This document shows positions 17,037 to 25,922 of a stretch of 64,000 nucleotides of DNA, one piece after another (position 1 is the stretch's first letter; the number at the start of each line of letters is the position of its first letter). The translations under genes were made by a program, and so were the position numbers. A model generated the notes under the pieces. The model had not been told where the DNA came from. It saw only the letters and a program-made list of their open reading frames with translations, and made no database searches. Origin of the DNA: Iningainema tapete BLCC-T55 (lineage in GTDB: Bacteria > Cyanobacteriota > Cyanobacteriia > Cyanobacteriales > Nostocaceae); contig NZ_JACXAE010000106.1 in NCBI RefSeq assembly GCF_014698965.1, forward strand, positions 1 to 64,000, given 5' to 3'.

Positions 17037-17526
17037 TTGCTCTGAATTTCCCTGAAACTACTTTTATTTTTGGTGTTTTCACACCCATCAATAAGATAAC
17101 ACTGTACTTAAACAAGTTTCTTATTCAATTAATTTCTAATACTTATATATCAATTCTTTTCAACAAGTTCTCTCGTTACATGTTTTTCAATGGTTTGAAG
17201 CTTTTAACATAACAAGATTAAGTATAAATACATAAATTTCTTCTTATGAAAACTACTTGAAAAATATTATTTAATAGTAGAAAAATTAAATAAGTAAGTT
17301 TAAAATGTATCTGATAGTAAAAGGACATTTAAAACAGCTACGACTATAAAAGTTAAGGTAGTAATCGTAAAAATAAAAATAAAATTTGATTTGTCTTCTC
17401 TCTATGGGATGATACATTTATGAGTATTTATCTGTATCCATCTGTGTTCAACCGTGGTTCTAAGTAATAAAATAAGAATTCCCCCCAAATCTCATCTTTG
17501 GTTGTGCATCACCGCAAAAAACACCT
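17037..17526. other. AT-rich gene-free spacer
   Basis: Upstream region of leader peptide 2 (minus) and the ABC exporter genes (plus). No ORF with support. It contains a fragment of the ATCTGTATCCATCTGTGTTC type of dispersed repeat near 17430. I see no other structure. Confidence 0.5.
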
Positions 17527-18510
17527 ATGGCTATCATTGAGGCTCAAAACCTGAGCAAAGTTTACCCAGTAGCAGTCAAAGAACCGGGTGCTTTGGCGAC
17601 AATCACCCACTTTTTTCGCCGCACCTACCGCCAAATAAAAGCAGTTCAAGATGTTTCATTTGAAATTACCGCAGGTGAAGTAGTTGGGTTTTTAGGACCA
17701 AATGGTGCTGGGAAAACCACAACACTAAAAATGCTCACAGGACTAATCCATCCTTCTAGTGGTACAGTTAAAGTAGCAGGACACGTTCCATTTCGCCGCC
17801 AAGAGCCTTTTTTACAAAAAATTACCTTGGTAATGGGACAAAAACAACAACTGCTGTGGGACTTACCAGCATTAGATTCGTTAAAAATTAACGCCGCTGT
17901 TTACAATATCTCTGACAAAGAGTTCCGTCATCGTCTAGGGGAATTAACGGAGATGCTATCGCTACAAGGTAAACTTACCCAACCCGTGCGAAAGCTGTCC
18001 TTAGGTGAACGGATGAAAGCGGAACTGTTAGCAGCACTTTTACACCGTCCCTCTGTGCTGTTTCTGGATGAACCGACGCTAGGATTAGATGTGAATGCCC
18101 AAGTGGGGGTGCGAGATTTCTTGCGTGAGTACAACCAAAAATATCAGGCGACAGTGCTATTGACTAGTCACTACATGGCTGATATTACAGCTTTGTGTAA
18201 ACGAGTGCTATTAATTCATCAAGGAAAGTTGATGTATGATGGCAGCCTGGATGGTTTGCTGGACAGATTTGCACCTTATCGAGAAGTTCGTTTGGAGTTA
18301 GCTCAAACTCTACCCAAAGAGAAACTTATGTTGTACGGTGATTTACGCCAGCTAGATGGGCGCTTTGCCTGTTTTATGGTACAGCAAGAAACACTCACCC
18401 GCATAGTATCGCGGATATTAACTGATTTAGAAGTAGTAGATTTAACTGTAACTGAACCGCCAGTGGAAGAAGTGATTGGGCGCGTTTTCCAAGCGGGCGT
18501 TGTAAACTAA
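17527..18510 (+). CDS. ABC-2 type exporter, ATP-binding subunit
   Basis: 327 residues. Walker A GPNGAGKTTT, signature LSLGERMKAELL, Walker B VLFLDEPTLGLD and switch His (LTSHYMAD) are intact. The sequence resembles ATPases that pair with DUF990/ABC-2 family 6 permeases. The permease gene follows 77 bp downstream on the same strand. The substrate is not known. The stop codon lies within a duplicated 34-bp repeat. Confidence 0.92.
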   Translation: MAIIEAQNLSKVYPVAVKEPGALATITHFFRRTYRQIKAVQDVSFEITAGEVVGFLGPNGAGKTTTLKMLTGLIHPSSGTVKVAGHVPFRRQEPFLQKITLVMGQKQQLLWDLPALDSLKINAAVYNISDKEFRHRLGELTEMLSLQGKLTQPVRKLSLGERMKAELLAALLHRPSVLFLDEPTLGLDVNAQVGVRDFLREYNQKYQATVLLTSHYMADITALCKRVLLIHQGKLMYDGSLDGLLDRFAPYREVRLELAQTLPKEKLMLYGDLRQLDGRFACFMVQQETLTRIVSRILTDLEVVDLTVTEPPVEEVIGRVFQAGVVN

Positions 18511-18577
18511 TTGCTGTACAGACGCCCCGCCGGGGTAAACTAATTGCTGTACAGACGCCCCGCCGGGGCGTCTCTAC
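18504..18577. repeat. tandem 34-bp duplication of GACGCCCCGCCGGGG repeat
   Basis: The unit GTAAACTAATTGCTGTACAG followed by ACGCCCCGCCGGGG occurs twice in tandem, the second copy completing the palindrome GACGCCCCGCCGGGGCGTC. The first copy contains the stop codon of the ATPase gene. It belongs to the GTAGAGACG/CGTCTCTAC repeat class. Confidence 0.85.
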
Positions 18578-18587
18578 GATTAACCAT

Positions 18588-19379
18588 ATGATGAAACGAA
18601 TTTTAAGAAAAGCGCTAACTTTGCTTTCTGTTTATTACGCCTACATGGTTGAGTATCGGGCAGAACTAATTTTATGGGTTTTGTCTAATTCATTGCCAAT
18701 TATTCTCATGGGAGTTTGGATACAAGCGGCACAAGGTGGAAAGTTTGGGTTGACACCAGTGGATTTTGCTCGTTACTTTCTGGCAGTTTTTATAGTGAGG
18801 CAATTCACAGTTGTTTGGGTAATTTGGGAGTTTGAAAGGCAGGTAGTGGAAGGTAGGCTTTCACCTCTTTTGTTACAACCTCTCGATCCAGCATGGCATC
18901 ATATAGTATCCCATGTTTCGGAAAAGGCTGCTCGAATAGCGTTTACACTGCTATTAGTATTATTGTTTTTTCTACTTTATCCCCAAGCTTTTTGGTTGCC
19001 AAGTTTAGGGAACTTTTTGCTGTTTATTTTGGCGGTAGTACTAGCTTTTATTTTGCGGTTTGTGATTCAGTACACCTTAGCTATGTTTGCTTTTTGGACG
19101 GAACGAGCTAGTGCTTTAGAAAATTTCTGGTACTTATTTTACTTATTTTTGTCAGGAGTAATTGCTCCTTTAGAGGTTTTTCCTGCACCTGTGCGTGAGG
19201 TATTGCTGTTTACACCGTTTCCCTATTTGGTTAATTTTCCCGCTAGTCTTTTGGTGGGGTTACCTGTAGATGTAGCAAGGGGATTTTTGTCAATAGTGGG
19301 TTGGATATTGATATTTTTAGGTTTAAACCGCATACTATGGCGACGGGGGTTGAAGCATTATTCTGGTATGGGCGCGTAG
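18588..19379 (+). CDS. ABC-2 type exporter permease
   Basis: 263 residues with six hydrophobic segments, ABC-2 family 6/DUF990 type (VSYYAYMVEYRAEL-like N-terminus, FERQVVEGRLSPLLLQPLDP). Two ATGs stand side by side at 18588/18591. In many cyanobacteria this ATPase is followed by two permease genes; only one is here, so the transporter may be a homodimer or the second permease may be elsewhere. Confidence 0.87.
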   Translation: MMKRILRKALTLLSVYYAYMVEYRAELILWVLSNSLPIILMGVWIQAAQGGKFGLTPVDFARYFLAVFIVRQFTVVWVIWEFERQVVEGRLSPLLLQPLDPAWHHIVSHVSEKAARIAFTLLLVLLFFLLYPQAFWLPSLGNFLLFILAVVLAFILRFVIQYTLAMFAFWTERASALENFWYLFYLFLSGVIAPLEVFPAPVREVLLFTPFPYLVNFPASLLVGLPVDVARGFLSIVGWILIFLGLNRILWRRGLKHYSGMGA

Positions 19380-19391
19380 TGTTGTGTGTAG

Positions 19392-20606
19392 TTATGACCA
19401 GAATTTTTCGTAAATTTGGATGTGCGATCGCGCAATATTCGACCAACTAAAATTATGAATAAAAGCACGACCTGCATCACATAAATAATTACATTTATCA
19501 GGTTGATTCAGCAATTGACAAAGTGCATCCGCCAATGCATTAATATTACGAGGGGGTACTAGTTGCACTGGATGTTTCTCTGGTAAAGGAGTGTTGTGAG
19601 AAGTGCCAACAACTGGTAAACCATGCGCTAACAAAGTCAAAAGTGAACCACTTTTCATAGTTAATCCGTGGTTGAAAGGTAGAACTCCAATATCAGAACC
19701 AGAAAGATATTTGGAAGCGGTTTCAGCATCTACATAGCCTGTCAAATGCACCATTTCGCTCAAATCTAGTTCTGCAACAAAAGCATGAAGTTTTTCCCAG
19801 TAAAGTTTTGCTTCTTCTCCCCGTAAAGCTAAACTTTCCACACCACCAACAAGTAATAATCGCGCTTGTGGATGAGTTATCAGCACTTGTTTGAATGCGC
19901 TTAAAAGAGTTTCTATCCCTTTAACTGGATGGAGAAAGCCAAAAAAAACGATGACTGTGGTATCTTGAGCAAACTTGCACCTTTGACGCAATTGCTGTCT
20001 TGCTGTAGTTTTGTCAATAGTTGCAACATCAACATTTGCGGCGATGGGGATACGCAACACTCGATTACTTAGTTGTGGTAAACGTTGATAAATTACTTCT
20101 TCTGCCTCAGCATTTGTTGTAATTAACGCATCACTTAAAGTTAGTAAAAAGCCATCTTCTCTATCCCACCAACCACGCTGTTGTCCCCACATCTTCAACC
20201 ATTCTATAACTTGGGGTGGAATACCTTTAGGTTGCCATTCCCACCAACCGTACTCATGCACAGTCGTAACAATCGGTTGGCGATACCCCGTGGCTTTGAG
20301 GAGTAGGGGTAACAAAAAGATAGCTCGCTCAAATCCATAAGTTCCGGCTGCATGTTGGATGTGTAAAATGTCAGCCTTTGTTCCATGTACCGCTTGCACC
20401 AAAGACATTAAATCAGCAAATCGCCAATCTTGTACTACCCCCCTAACGCTTTTGTCATTTACTTCTGCTGCGGCTGTATGGGTAGTAAGAACAATAGACT
20501 CAATGTTCTGCTGATTTAGATTATCCCGCAGACGGGCAGTGTAATGAGCAACACCACAACGTTCAGGTTTGTAAGTACCAGCAATAAAGGCAATAGTATT
20601 AGACAT
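19392..20606 (-). CDS. glycosyltransferase family 4
   Basis: About 404 residues from ATG 20606 (MSNTIAFIAGTYKPERCGVA), preferred over a 12-codon longer frame because the Rossmann fold begins right there. GT-B fold: the C-terminal domain has FFGFLHPVKGIETLL, ARLLLVGG, YLSGSDIGVLPF and LLAHGLPVVGTS. It probably transfers a sugar to a surface glycan. It is convergent with the ABC exporter and some 4 kb from the main glycan locus. Confidence 0.88.
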   Translation of the reverse strand: MSNTIAFIAGTYKPERCGVAHYTARLRDNLNQQNIESIVLTTHTAAAEVNDKSVRGVVQDWRFADLMSLVQAVHGTKADILHIQHAAGTYGFERAIFLLPLLLKATGYRQPIVTTVHEYGWWEWQPKGIPPQVIEWLKMWGQQRGWWDREDGFLLTLSDALITTNAEAEEVIYQRLPQLSNRVLRIPIAANVDVATIDKTTARQQLRQRCKFAQDTTVIVFFGFLHPVKGIETLLSAFKQVLITHPQARLLLVGGVESLALRGEEAKLYWEKLHAFVAELDLSEMVHLTGYVDAETASKYLSGSDIGVLPFNHGLTMKSGSLLTLLAHGLPVVGTSHNTPLPEKHPVQLVPPRNINALADALCQLLNQPDKCNYLCDAGRAFIHNFSWSNIARSHIQIYEKFWS

Positions 20607-20701
20607 TAATAATACTAAGTGATTTTCTAGGGACTTTCTCAAACTGAACTTGCCGAGATCTTTGGTATAGCTAGATTAGCTATCTGGCACAAGGATAACA
20701 G

Positions 20702-20737
20702 GTGCTATAAATGTCATTTTATTTACATTTATAGCAC
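20702..20737. repeat. 13-bp inverted repeat (GTGCTATAAATGT)
   Basis: GTGCTATAAATGT (20702-20714), 10-nt loop, ACATTTATAGCAC (20725-20737). It lies upstream of the GT4 gene and at the edge of the decayed transposase, so it may be regulatory or an IS-associated hairpin. Confidence 0.6.
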
Positions 20738-20784
20738 TTGTGGGTTCCACGAATCAGTAGATGTGAATTTTCTGTTCGCTCGCT

Positions 20785-21375
20785 AACTAAATAAATCGAA
20801 TATATCCGCTTCGGAATCGCCCATCGTGACCACCGTATTTTCTTTCGGGATCAACTGTTGTGTTGCATTAACCGAGTCTAACCAACGCCCTCCTTTCCTT
20901 TTCTTGGGTTTCCCTTTGCGGACGTTTTTTCGCTATCCCTAAATTTTCTGGATAAGATTGCCCATACCTGTTGGTCAATAATTCCTAATGGCACTCCATC
21001 AATTGTGTTCACAAACGTTGAATGTACTTTTAATCCCGATAATTTCCGCGCTGTCAAGGTAACCCACTCCACTTGTGGCTGGATGGTTTGTTAAATCTAT
21101 GTTTGTCGTGTCTTGAATTGCCAGTACTATCTCATGAGATTTGATTCTTTCAATAGTACTGATCACATGGGCTTGCCGGATATCATCCGCCTGGAAGTAT
21201 GGTGAACTCCAAAAATCATAGGCGGCACTTGTTGCCGCCATGTTTCCACACGAAAAGCGGTACGCTAGTTGATGGCTGGGATGCTAAGTTCTCAACAATG
21301 CGTATTAACCGCTTGTTTCTTCGTGCATCCCCTAAGTCTGCTTGTTGCAATTCTAACTCTGCCTACTTTTGCATC
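20785..21375 (-). pseudogene. IS4/Tn5-type transposase, multiple frameshifts
   Basis: Pieces in different frames read in order: LGDARRNKRLIRIVENLA, MAATSAAYDFWSSPYFQ, IVLAIQDTTNIDLTNHPATS, LKVHSTFVNTIDGVPLGIID, and NTVVTMGDSEADIFDLF. These are the N-terminal DNA-binding region and the first DDE strands of Tn5-like (IS4 group) transposases. At least three frameshifts separate them, and the C-terminal catalytic Glu region is missing. No terminal inverted repeats were identified. Confidence 0.85.
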
Positions 21376-21861
21376 TTCTCCCCTCACCCACAACTCCTTT
21401 TTTCTCCCAAAACTATACCTATCAATGCTTTCCGTATTGTTTTAAGTCTTTTTTAGTTTTGTTAAGAAAGATGTGACTAATGGATAGCTTAAAAGGGGGG
21501 CAAGAAGGGATCTTTTGTAGCCAGCTTTTGGAGAAATGGTATTACTGTCTTCAAGTCATTGTACTTGACAAAATCGAGCGAGGAGAACTAGAGTATGAGT
21601 GGTAGTAAAGGTTGAACTCTTCTGTATAAATAATCAAGAATTCCGAAAAGTATAGTAGCAACTATCCCAACATACAAAAATGCTTTCTCTGGATATGAAA
21701 GCAAGGCTCTCAAAGCCTTTTGAGAGCCTTGGTTGAACATAGCTGCTGCTCAGTCGGGCTATTAAAAGTAGACACTACAGGATTTACTCTTAGTTTGCAA
21801 AAATACAGGAAAAAGGGAGAATAATTGCAAATCCTTATATATTAATACAATCAGCCCAAAA
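21376..21861. other. gene-free spacer upstream of the Crp/Fnr gene
   Basis: No supported ORF. It contains a 12-bp perfect hairpin AAGGCTCTCAAA / TTTGAGAGCCTT (21703-21730) and the probable promoter region of the regulator. The rest is unremarkable. Confidence 0.5.
21703..21730. terminator. 12-bp perfect hairpin, terminator-like
   Basis: AAGGCTCTCAAA, loop GCCT, TTTGAGAGCCTT. The stem is strong but a long U-run is lacking. Confidence 0.45.
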
Positions 21862-22452
21862 ATGTACGAAAAAATGTTTCAAGCGCTAGATCAGCTTGTT
21901 GTACTTAGTGAACAGCAGCGCGAAGATCTTAAAAGAGTGACAACACCACAAGAACTTCCCAAAGATTCAATATTACTGGAACAAGGACATATCTGCAATC
22001 ACCTACATTTTCTTGTTGAAGGCGCAGTTAGATATTATTATCACCAAGATGATAAAGAAATAACTTCCGGTTTTAGATTTGAGGGTGATTTTATTAATTC
22101 TTTTTATAGCTTTATTTCTAGAAAACCCAGTAAAGAAAGTATTGTTTTAATGTCTGACTGCAAATTAGTAACGATTAGTTATGACAGTCTACAATATCTT
22201 TATAACAAAGATTCAGTATGGAATAGGCTGGGTCGGTTATCCATCGAAAGTTATTATATTCAATTAGAAGAGCATTTCTTTTCACTTCAATCTCAAACAG
22301 CATCAGAGCGTTACGCTCATTTACTGCAACAACATGCAGATATTCTCAATCGAGTCAAGTTAGGACATTTAGCATCGTATTTAGGTGTAACTCAAGAAAC
22401 ACTAAGCCGGATTCGCGCTAAATATCGTCATCGTCAACGGTTACGAAACTAA
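21862..22452 (+). CDS. Crp/Fnr-family transcription regulator
   Basis: 196 residues: cNMP-binding-like beta-roll (about 10-120; ILLEQGHICNHLHFLVEGAV) and a C-terminal winged-helix HTH (HLASYLGVTQETLSRIRAKY). It resembles the Crp/Fnr subgroup common in Bacteroidetes-type acquired operons, in which canonical cAMP residues are not kept. It precedes the Coq4-like, SDR and PCD genes on the same strand (392-bp gap) and may control them; that is inference from position. Confidence 0.9.
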   Translation: MYEKMFQALDQLVVLSEQQREDLKRVTTPQELPKDSILLEQGHICNHLHFLVEGAVRYYYHQDDKEITSGFRFEGDFINSFYSFISRKPSKESIVLMSDCKLVTISYDSLQYLYNKDSVWNRLGRLSIESYYIQLEEHFFSLQSQTASERYAHLLQQHADILNRVKLGHLASYLGVTQETLSRIRAKYRHRQRLRN

Positions 22453-22532
22453 TTCTAATATATCAGTAAAAGTATCAGTAATTATTTAAAAAATAAAAAT
22501 TTGAATTCAATTAAAGAAGGTAGCCATGCTGG

Positions 22533-22683
22533 AGGCAGATGGCAACTGCGTAAACTTTCTAACTAATTCTCAAGAAAGCCCTTGTGCCTTGCTCAATCCG
22601 GTCTAAGACTCCACTGTCCGTACAGTGTCTTCGATTGGTTGGGGTTTGAATCCCTATCCAATCGTCCCTTCTGCCATCCGCCT
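22533..22683 (+). other. structured-RNA candidate with tRNA-like T-arm minihelix
   Basis: The outer arms AGGCAGATGGCA (22533-22544) and TGCCATCCGCCT (22672-22683) pair over 12 bp with one mismatch and enclose three hairpins: CTTTCT...AGAAAG, CACTGT CCGT ACAGTG, and CGATTGG(22632-22638)...CCAATCG(22658-22664). The last contains GGGTTTGAATCCC, which looks like a tRNA T-arm, giving an acceptor-plus-T-arm-like minihelix. No anticodon arm or standard D-arm can be drawn, so it is not an ordinary tRNA. It lies in the 391-bp gap before the Coq4-like gene and could be a leader RNA or independent ncRNA. Confidence 0.35.
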
Positions 22684-22843
22684 TCTTCAAGGCTTCAAAA
22701 TTCAACATTATTTTGAAGAACTGCTATTTTTGATATTTGTCAAATTTGATTTATATCAAGAAAAGCCTCTAGATTTACCTTAATTAGGCAAACTAAGATG
22801 AAACTATCAACCAAAGACAAGCAAACGCAAGGAGATAGACATC

Positions 22844-23623
22844 ATGGGTTTCAAATATATCAGCGAATTAGCAACTTCAGAAAACGTCAATCAACTCTTG
22901 ACACTAGTCGATATGGTGGTTGGCGGACTCACTGACACAGAAAATGTTTTCGATATTGAAGATGCACTAAGTGATAGTGAAAAAATGCAAAAATGTTTGC
23001 AAGCTGTGCGTCAACACCCAGCTTCTGCACAAATGCTAGAAGAACGTTATATGGGAAAAGAATTTGATTTAGATGCCTTGTTGCAAATGCCGAAAGATTC
23101 TCTAGGATGGACTTATGCAAAAGTTCTAAGTGCGCTGAATTATCAACCAGATTTTTATCGCAAACGCGAGATTAAATCTGATATTGATTACATCATTCAT
23201 CGCGTTCGGAAAACCCACGACTTGCATCATATTTTGACAGGTTTTAGTTTTGATGACTATGGCGAATTAGGTGTAATTTCTGTAACTGTGGGTCAGATTG
23301 GTTATCCTGGCTTTGCCTTTATTGACATTGTGGCATTACTATTAAGTTTCCTCTCTGACAAGCATCAACGCCAAGGTATCGATATAGCTCTGGAATACGA
23401 TTTTGACCTGATTTCTCAAGGTGTAAAAATTGCTCGGCAAGCACAACCACTGCTCCCAGTGAAGTTTGAAGAAGGGCTAGAGCGACCTTTAACTGAATGG
23501 CGTGCAGAGTTAAATATTGTGCCTGTTACCAAAGGACATTGGAGTTGGTATAGCCGTCCCCATTTACGAGATGCAATTGAATTGCCCTCGATTTCCCAAG
23601 AACCTCAACTTGTTAGTGTTTGA
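22844..23623 (+). CDS. Coq4-family protein
   Basis: 259 residues with the family motif RVRKTHDLHHILTGFSFDDYGELG, i.e. HDxxHxxxG plus a downstream Glu that forms the predicted zinc site. Coq4 proteins act in ubiquinone synthesis in eukaryotes and proteobacteria; cyanobacteria make plastoquinone, so the substrate here is open. ATG 22844 has AAGGAG at 22830-22835. It is followed after a hairpin by the SDR gene. Confidence 0.85.
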   Translation: MGFKYISELATSENVNQLLTLVDMVVGGLTDTENVFDIEDALSDSEKMQKCLQAVRQHPASAQMLEERYMGKEFDLDALLQMPKDSLGWTYAKVLSALNYQPDFYRKREIKSDIDYIIHRVRKTHDLHHILTGFSFDDYGELGVISVTVGQIGYPGFAFIDIVALLLSFLSDKHQRQGIDIALEYDFDLISQGVKIARQAQPLLPVKFEEGLERPLTEWRAELNIVPVTKGHWSWYSRPHLRDAIELPSISQEPQLVSV

Positions 23624-23666
23624 AGTAACAGTAATTAGCTGAAGTTGGGACTCTTGCAGATATAGC

Positions 23667-23693
23667 GGACACGCATAATAATCAAGCGTGTCC
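23667..23693. terminator. 8-bp hairpin between Coq4-like and SDR genes
   Basis: GGACACGC, 11-nt loop, GCGTGTCC followed by TTAATTAAA. It could be a partial terminator lowering expression of the downstream genes. Confidence 0.5.
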
Positions 23694-23724
23694 TTAATTA
23701 AAGATTTGATGCTTGGAGGATTCA

Positions 23725-24447
23725 ATGAGCAATACAATTTCCGCATTTCTGAAAGATAATCACGTTTTAGTTACTGGTGGAACGGGTGGATTAGGACTTG
23801 GTGTTACGCCTAATGTTCTCGCGCAGAAACCTACCTCAGTGACAATTCCTTATACTAACGCACGAAACGTTGAGCGATTAAAAAGTGTTCTCCCTGTAAC
23901 CGATTTAGACCGTATTCGATTTGTTAGAGCTAATTTATCAGATGAATCGGCTGTGGAAAATTTAGTCAACGAGATGGAACGGGTAGATGTTTTGATTCAT
24001 CTAGTTGGTGGTTTTTCGATGGGAAAAACCCATGAATATCCTTATGAAAAGTGGAAAGCTGATCTAGAACTGAATTTGAATCTTGCTTTCCTGGTGTTGA
24101 AGCACAGTTTAAGAAGGATGTTTCAATACGGCTATGGACGAATTGTGACAGTAGGTTCGCGGGGAGCCGTACAACCAGGGGGACAGTTAGCAGCCTATTG
24201 TGCCGCCAAAGCTGGATTAATTGCGTTGACCCAGGCGATCGCTGATGAAACGAAAGGGGCAAACATCACTGCTAATATCGTTTTACCTAGTGTGATCGAT
24301 ACTCCCACCAATCGAGATGCAATGAATACAGAGAATGCCTCAAAGTGGGTTAAACCCGATTCTCTAGCACAGGTAATCTGTTTTTTAGCTTCAGAAGCCG
24401 CTCTTGATATGAGGGGAGCAGTTGTTCCTGTGTATGGCAATATTTAA
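23725..24447 (+). CDS. short-chain dehydrogenase/reductase
   Basis: 240 residues. Cofactor motif TGGTGGLGLGV and the Tyr-x-x-x-Lys catalytic pair in YCAAKAGLIALTQ, with the Ser in TVGSRGAVQPGG. GGAGG at 23715-23719 fixes ATG 23725; a TTG 12 bp upstream is inside that RBS and is rejected. It lies between the Coq4-like gene and the PCD gene on the same strand, suggesting a small redox/pterin or quinone-related set. Confidence 0.9.
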   Translation: MSNTISAFLKDNHVLVTGGTGGLGLGVTPNVLAQKPTSVTIPYTNARNVERLKSVLPVTDLDRIRFVRANLSDESAVENLVNEMERVDVLIHLVGGFSMGKTHEYPYEKWKADLELNLNLAFLVLKHSLRRMFQYGYGRIVTVGSRGAVQPGGQLAAYCAAKAGLIALTQAIADETKGANITANIVLPSVIDTPTNRDAMNTENASKWVKPDSLAQVICFLASEAALDMRGAVVPVYGNI

Positions 24448-24565
24448 ACTCAATTCTTTACACTAATGGGATTATCCAAAACTAGAATTGGCATTCGTGT
24501 AATAGACAGCATCAAGACAAGAGATATTTTTATAATTTCACCTTTTGATTACCTAAAGTCAGACT

Positions 24566-24859
24566 ATGAGCAACTTACCCGTTTTATCAACGAGTGAACT
24601 TGATATGGCTTTGCTTGAACTGAAAGGTTGGAGTATTGAGCGAGGAAAACTCCATCGTCAGTTTCAGTTCCCATCCTTTGTAAAAGCCTTTGGATTTATG
24701 ACCAGTGTGGCACTAGTTGCAGAAACAATGGGACATCATCCAGAGTGGTGCAACGTATACAACCAATTATCAGTGGATTTGATAACTCACGACGCAGGTG
24801 GAATTACGATGAACGATATACATCTGGCTCACAAAATGAATGAGCTAGCGCAGTCATAA
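24566..24859 (+). CDS. phhB: pterin-4a-carbinolamine dehydratase
   Basis: 97 residues with the family signature GHHPEWCNVYNQLSVDLITH and THDAGGIT. The enzyme dehydrates 4a-hydroxy-tetrahydropterin, recycling pterin cofactor; some homologs act on other pterins such as molybdopterin. The length is standard. It is convergent with, and only 4 bp from, the end of the glycan locus. Confidence 0.92.
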   Translation: MSNLPVLSTSELDMALLELKGWSIERGKLHRQFQFPSFVKAFGFMTSVALVAETMGHHPEWCNVYNQLSVDLITHDAGGITMNDIHLAHKMNELAQS

Positions 24860-24863
24860 GTTA

Positions 24864-25922
24864 TTAGTTAGCTAGCAACTCCAGCCCTGCGGCTACTACT
24901 TCCTCTGGTGGTATATCCAGACATTCTAATTGGTAAGGACACTCAAAAGCATAGCATGGACTACATGGGGTAGGGCGACGAAGCAAGCGGGAAGTACCGT
25001 TACGTGGTTCCCACTGACACTCTAGTTCAGTTCCGGCAAACATCACAACTGTAGGTGTGCGGGTAGCATCAGCTATATGCATCGTCGAAGTATTGTTAGT
25101 TAGCACTAATTTAGCATTGGCAATAAGTGCAGCTAGTTGCGGTAAAGTTGTTTTACCAATCAAGTCAATTCCATACTCACCTAATATTGTAAGTAAAGAT
25201 GAACTTTTAGAACGATCTTTCTCCACACCAGTCACAACCACCAACATTCCGGTAGTTTCCGCCAACTGACAAGCTGCGTAAGCAAACCTAAAAGAGTCAT
25301 AATTACGCGATTGACAACTCGTCCAGGGATTCAGCAAAATATACGGAGGAAATTCAAAATTAGGTTCGTAGTTGCGCTTGGGCGCACTCCCCAACAACAC
25401 AGACAAAGCTTCAAGTTGTGCAACTTCAGATATTTGAATACAGAGACTGCGCGAGCTTACCTCAAACCCAACAGCTTCAATCAACCGTAAATTACGCTGC
25501 ACCTGATGAATCTCATCCGGTGCAGCCGGAACCTCTTGCGTCAACACCCCGCATCCCACTTCCTTAGACTCACCCACCCGTAATGGAATACCAGCCAAAT
25601 AACATAAAAACCCTGGTGGATGGGGACTCTGACTAAAACTAGTGAAAATAAACGCCGCATCAAACTTACCATCCTGCAAAACCCTTACCAAATCCCACTC
25701 CCGCCCTGGATCAAAATCCAACCTCCCCAAATCCTGCCATAGCACACGCAAAGGTATAACAGCATCTACCCAAGGTAATAACTCCGCAGCATGAGCCCCA
25801 CCCGGACTTGCCATCAACGTCAAACGACAGTCAGGCAAATTTTCCTTAATCGCCCGTAAAGCCGGACTCGTCATAATCACATCACCAATATTATCCAACC
25901 GCATTACCAAAACATTGTGCAT
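24864..25922 (-). CDS. glycosyltransferase family 9 (heptosyltransferase-like)
   Basis: 352 residues, GT-B fold. N-terminal VLVMRLDNIGDVIMTSPALR (catalytic Asp in the IGDV motif) and C-terminal ADATRTPTVVMFAGTE with nucleotide-binding TNNTSTMHIADA. A C-terminal Cys cluster (CSPCYAFECPYQLEC) is typical of cyanobacterial GT9 members. It probably adds heptose or a related sugar. Its start overlaps the previous GT9 gene by 32 bp, so the two are translationally coupled. Confidence 0.92.
   Translation of the reverse strand: MHNVLVMRLDNIGDVIMTSPALRAIKENLPDCRLTLMASPGGAHAAELLPWVDAVIPLRVLWQDLGRLDFDPGREWDLVRVLQDGKFDAAFIFTSFSQSPHPPGFLCYLAGIPLRVGESKEVGCGVLTQEVPAAPDEIHQVQRNLRLIEAVGFEVSSRSLCIQISEVAQLEALSVLLGSAPKRNYEPNFEFPPYILLNPWTSCQSRNYDSFRFAYAACQLAETTGMLVVVTGVEKDRSKSSSLLTILGEYGIDLIGKTTLPQLAALIANAKLVLTNNTSTMHIADATRTPTVVMFAGTELECQWEPRNGTSRLLRRPTPCSPCYAFECPYQLECLDIPPEEVVAAGLELLAN

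Noticed and set aside
17527-19379. ABC exporter as the C39-type exporter of the leader peptides
   Set aside because: The ATPase has no N-terminal peptidase domain and the permease is of ABC-2 type, so a direct link is not supported.
20878-21241. Two separate small genes on the minus strand
   Set aside because: Both are pieces of one frameshifted IS4/Tn5-type transposase.
22533-22683. Retron msr-msd or a split tRNA
   Set aside because: No reverse transcriptase is nearby and no anticodon arm can be drawn; kept only as a structured-RNA candidate.
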